From IMG/VR virus record IMGVR_UViG_3300038701_000977, positions 1 to 37,593 of that record: a DNA stretch of 37,593 nucleotides. One strand, written 5' to 3'. The notes below the pieces were generated by a model. It was not told where the DNA came from and did not search any database. It saw nothing but the letters and a program-made list of their open reading frames with translations. Each line of letters starts with the position of its first letter. The first letter of the stretch is position 1. A program made the position numbers and the translations under genes. The stretch is from a virus. Shown here piece after piece: positions 36,209-37,593 of the stretch.

Positions 36209-36525
36209 CGATCTTTGATCCGGTCACATCTGAGCAAATGCGCGATGATTATGCGGCAGCTTCGGCGGCGATGGAATATGCCCACATGCCTCGCGGACCT
36301 CTACGCATTATGAAGGAAGTCGCGTTTGAGCATGACGTAACCGTTGGCGAAATTTGCGGGCCTTGCAGGCTAAGAAATATCGTCAAGGCCCGCTTCAAGG
36401 TCTATCACCGGCTTCAAACTGAACTTGGGTTAACCACGACGCGAACCGGCCAGCTTGTCGGCGGTCGGGATCATACGACCGTCATGCACGGTGTGCGGCG
36501 CTACAACGAAAGGAAAGACACATGA
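36205..36525 (+). CDS. Stand-alone DnaA domain IV-like protein
   Basis: 106 residues (ATGA overlap). The end, G-G-R-D-H-T-T-V-M-H-G at 86-96, is the DnaA-box-binding signature. It is preceded by a helix-turn-helix-like V-A-F-E-H-D-V-T-V-G-E-I and a helical R-N-I-V-K-A-R-F-K-V-Y. There is no AAA+ part. It could bind DnaA boxes in the phage or host origin, either to recruit host DnaA partners or to compete with DnaA. Confidence 0.82.
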   Translation: MTIFDPVTSEQMRDDYAAASAAMEYAHMPRGPLRIMKEVAFEHDVTVGEICGPCRLRNIVKARFKVYHRLQTELGLTTTRTGQLVGGRDHTTVMHGVRRYNERKDT

Positions 36526-36764
36526 CCGACACACAACGCGCTGAGGGTGCAGAATTGCGCCAGATCATCGAGCGGATCGAACGCTTGAATGAGGAAAAGC
36601 AGCAAGCCGCTGACTTGGCAAAAGACGTTTACGCGGAAGCCAAGGGGCGGGGCTATGACCCGGCAATTCTGCGCAAGGTGATCGCCCGCCGCAAGCGCGA
36701 CCGCGACGACTTGGCCGAGGAACAGGCCGTAATTGAAATTTACGAAACCGCGCTGGAGGGGTGA
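36522..36764 (+). CDS. gapR: GapR-like DNA-binding protein (DUF2312)
   Basis: 80 residues. L-R-Q-I-I-E-R-I-E-R-L-N-E-E-K-Q, then D-V-Y-A-E-A-K-G-R-G-Y-D, then L-R-K-V-I-A-R-R-K-R-D-R and E-E-Q-A-V-I-E-I-Y-E are near copies of the DUF2312/GapR signature. In Caulobacter GapR forms a clamp on overtwisted AT-rich DNA and helps topoisomerases during replication. Phage GapR could ease fork movement or bind the host chromosome. Length is normal and no key part is missing. Confidence 0.9.
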   Translation: MTDTQRAEGAELRQIIERIERLNEEKQQAADLAKDVYAEAKGRGYDPAILRKVIARRKRDRDDLAEEQAVIEIYETALEG

Positions 36765-36767
36765 AAT

Positions 36768-36929
36768 ATGCGATACGTGATTATGATGTTTGTCGTGGCG
36801 ATTTGTGCGCTGTTTGCATCTTATAGTTTTGGTTGGTCATCGGTCCTGATGTTCCTTTCTGGCGTTGCGTTTGGGGCAGCAATCGTCATGTTTTTGGTGA
36901 CGTTGCACGAAATAGGTTGGAGGTTCTAA
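36768..36929 (+). CDS. 53-residue membrane peptide
   Basis: From ATG 36768 with GGAGGGG upstream, ending just before ssb. M-R-Y-V-I-M-M-F-V-V-A-I-C-A-L-F-A and, after a short polar turn, V-L-M-F-L-S-G-V-A-F-G-A-A-I-V form two hydrophobic helices. Possibly an exclusion or membrane-modifying peptide. No family recognised. Confidence 0.65.
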   Translation: MRYVIMMFVVAICALFASYSFGWSSVLMFLSGVAFGAAIVMFLVTLHEIGWRF

Positions 36930-36930
36930 A

Positions 36931-37404
36931 ATGCTTAATCAATGCACATTCATAGGCAACCTTGGGGCCGATCCTGAAACGCGGAATTTCAGCAACGGGA
37001 ACAAGGTCTGCAACCTGCGCCTTGCCGTGTCCGAAAAGTGGAAAACCAAGGACGGGGAGCGCAAGGAAAAGACCGAATGGATCAGCGTCGCCATTTTCAG
37101 CGACGGGCTTGTCAGGGTGGCGGAACAGTATCTGCGCAAGGGCAGCAAGGTGATGGTTCAAGGCAAATTCACTACTCGCAAGTGGCAGGACCAGTCGGGG
37201 GCTGACCGCTACAGCACTGAGATCGTGTTGCACGGCTTCGACGCCAAGCTGGTGATGCTGGACGGGCCAAGCGGTGAAGGCCAGCGCGACACCGGAGGCG
37301 GATACGACCGCGACCAGTCAAGCGGATACGGCGCGGGCGGATCGCCAATGGGCGGCGACATGGGTGAGGACGGCATACCGTTCAACAAGGAGGCCCGCGT
37401 CTGA
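36931..37404 (+). CDS. ssb: Single-stranded DNA-binding protein
   Basis: 157 residues. The OB fold is complete: M-L-N-Q-C-T-F-I-G-N-L-G-A-D-P-E, then F-S-N-G-N-K-V-C-N-L-R-L-A-V, then T-E-W-I-S-V-A-I-F, then Y-L-R-K-G-S-K-V-M-V-Q-G-K. A Gly-rich flexible linker leads to G-E-D-G-I-P-F near the end, the acidic tip that recruits partner proteins, but with K-E-A-R-V after it instead of a terminal Phe. It coats ssDNA in replication and recombination. Confidence 0.94.
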   Translation: MLNQCTFIGNLGADPETRNFSNGNKVCNLRLAVSEKWKTKDGERKEKTEWISVAIFSDGLVRVAEQYLRKGSKVMVQGKFTTRKWQDQSGADRYSTEIVLHGFDAKLVMLDGPSGEGQRDTGGGYDRDQSSGYGAGGSPMGGDMGEDGIPFNKEARV

Positions 37405-37593
37405 TGTTGCCAAGCCAATCCACAATAGCCGTTCGCCAAACCCCGGACCGTGAAGCGCCAGCCGTCATTAAAACCAAGACGGAATGGAACAACCGCTACA
37501 CATCGGCATATGAGGACGCCATGGCCGATCTCATGCGCAAGGAAGCCCGCGCAGCCAATGCGCGAATGCAGGGCGGCGGCGCATGGGATAACT
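37404..37593 (+). CDS. Winged-helix-repeat protein, 5' part (continues at base 1)
   Basis: ATG 37404 overlaps the ssb stop (ATGA) and opens a frame that runs off the window. It continues in the same frame at base 4 via the terminal repeat. The first residues are M-L-P-S-Q-S-T-I-A-V-R-Q-T-P-D-R-E, then I-K-T-K-T-E-W-N-N-R-Y. See the entry starting at base 1 for the main part. Confidence 0.8.
   Translation, partial: MLPSQSTIAVRQTPDREAPAVIKTKTEWNNRYTSAYEDAMADLMRKEARAANARMQGGGAWDN
37467..37592. repeat. Terminal direct repeat, right copy
   Basis: Identical to 4-129. The single-base difference at 37593 and the differences just upstream show that the identity stops at 126 bp, consistent with an assembly overlap, perhaps with strain variation at the edges. 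Confidence 0.9.

Noticed and set aside
1-37593. Integrase, CI-like repressor, attachment site or tRNA genes
   Set aside because: I looked for tyrosine or serine recombinase motifs, classic repressors and cloverleaf structures and saw none. A temperate lifestyle is therefore not supported, but a divergent system could be missed.

Overview
The window reads as an essentially complete genome of a tailed bacteriophage with a long non-contractile tail (siphovirus-like). The last ~126 bases repeat the first ~126, so the sequence is a circular map opened inside a gene, with a unique length near 37.46 kb. The host is probably an alphaproteobacterium, possibly of the Rhodobacter/Paracoccus type. That is an inference from GC-rich coding, a GapR/DUF2312 protein (a family typical of Alphaproteobacteria) and the general flavour of the proteins; no host gene is present to prove it. 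I see no integrase, CI-like repressor, tRNA, transposase or CRISPR array.

Layout. 37404->822 (across the join) to 1734: small DNA-binding and coiled-coil genes. 1735-1863: a likely late promoter and leader hairpin. 1864-19414, rightward: terminase small and large subunits, portal (DUF4055), Mu F-like head protein, scaffold, P22-type coat, head-tail connectors, tail tube, tail chaperone with a -1 frameshift extension, tape measure, distal tail and hub proteins, and a beta-helical fibre. 19411-22226: lysis cassette with several small membrane proteins, a T7-lysozyme-like amidase, and an overlapping Rz/Rz1 spanin pair.

22335-26395, leftward: an accessory operon of small proteins, including a Lar-like zinc protein, a DUF6948-like protein and a striking Gly-Asp/Gly-Tyr repeat protein. 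26526-27957, rightward: a ribbon-helix-helix protein, small genes and a cytosine-C5 methyltransferase that overlaps a second plausible gene in another frame, ending at a clear intrinsic terminator. 28007-31063, leftward: a recombination operon (Rad52/Sak-like annealing protein, NinB-like protein, HNH nuclease) interrupted by an AP2-HNH homing endonuclease. 31169-37593, rightward: a PAPS-reductase-like protein, a RusA resolvase, a structured intergenic region, an IbrB/IbrA-like pair (ParB fold plus PP-loop), DnaT-like and DnaA-domain-IV-like replication proteins, GapR and SSB.

Regulation. The two divergent early promoter regions (26435-26506 and 31091-31162) share the same design. Each has two copies of the palindrome GTGGCCAC exactly 34 bp apart, each next to a -35 box. 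A fifth copy lies just before the ibrB-like gene. A different motif, TTTGCAACTT(A/T)GCA plus TTTGCAAAC, occurs upstream of the portal gene and upstream of three consecutive RNA hairpins at 32814-32917. The least explained parts are this hairpin locus, the two PP-loop proteins with the ParB-like partner, and the gene overlapping the methyltransferase. All family names are from reading the protein sequences without database searches.
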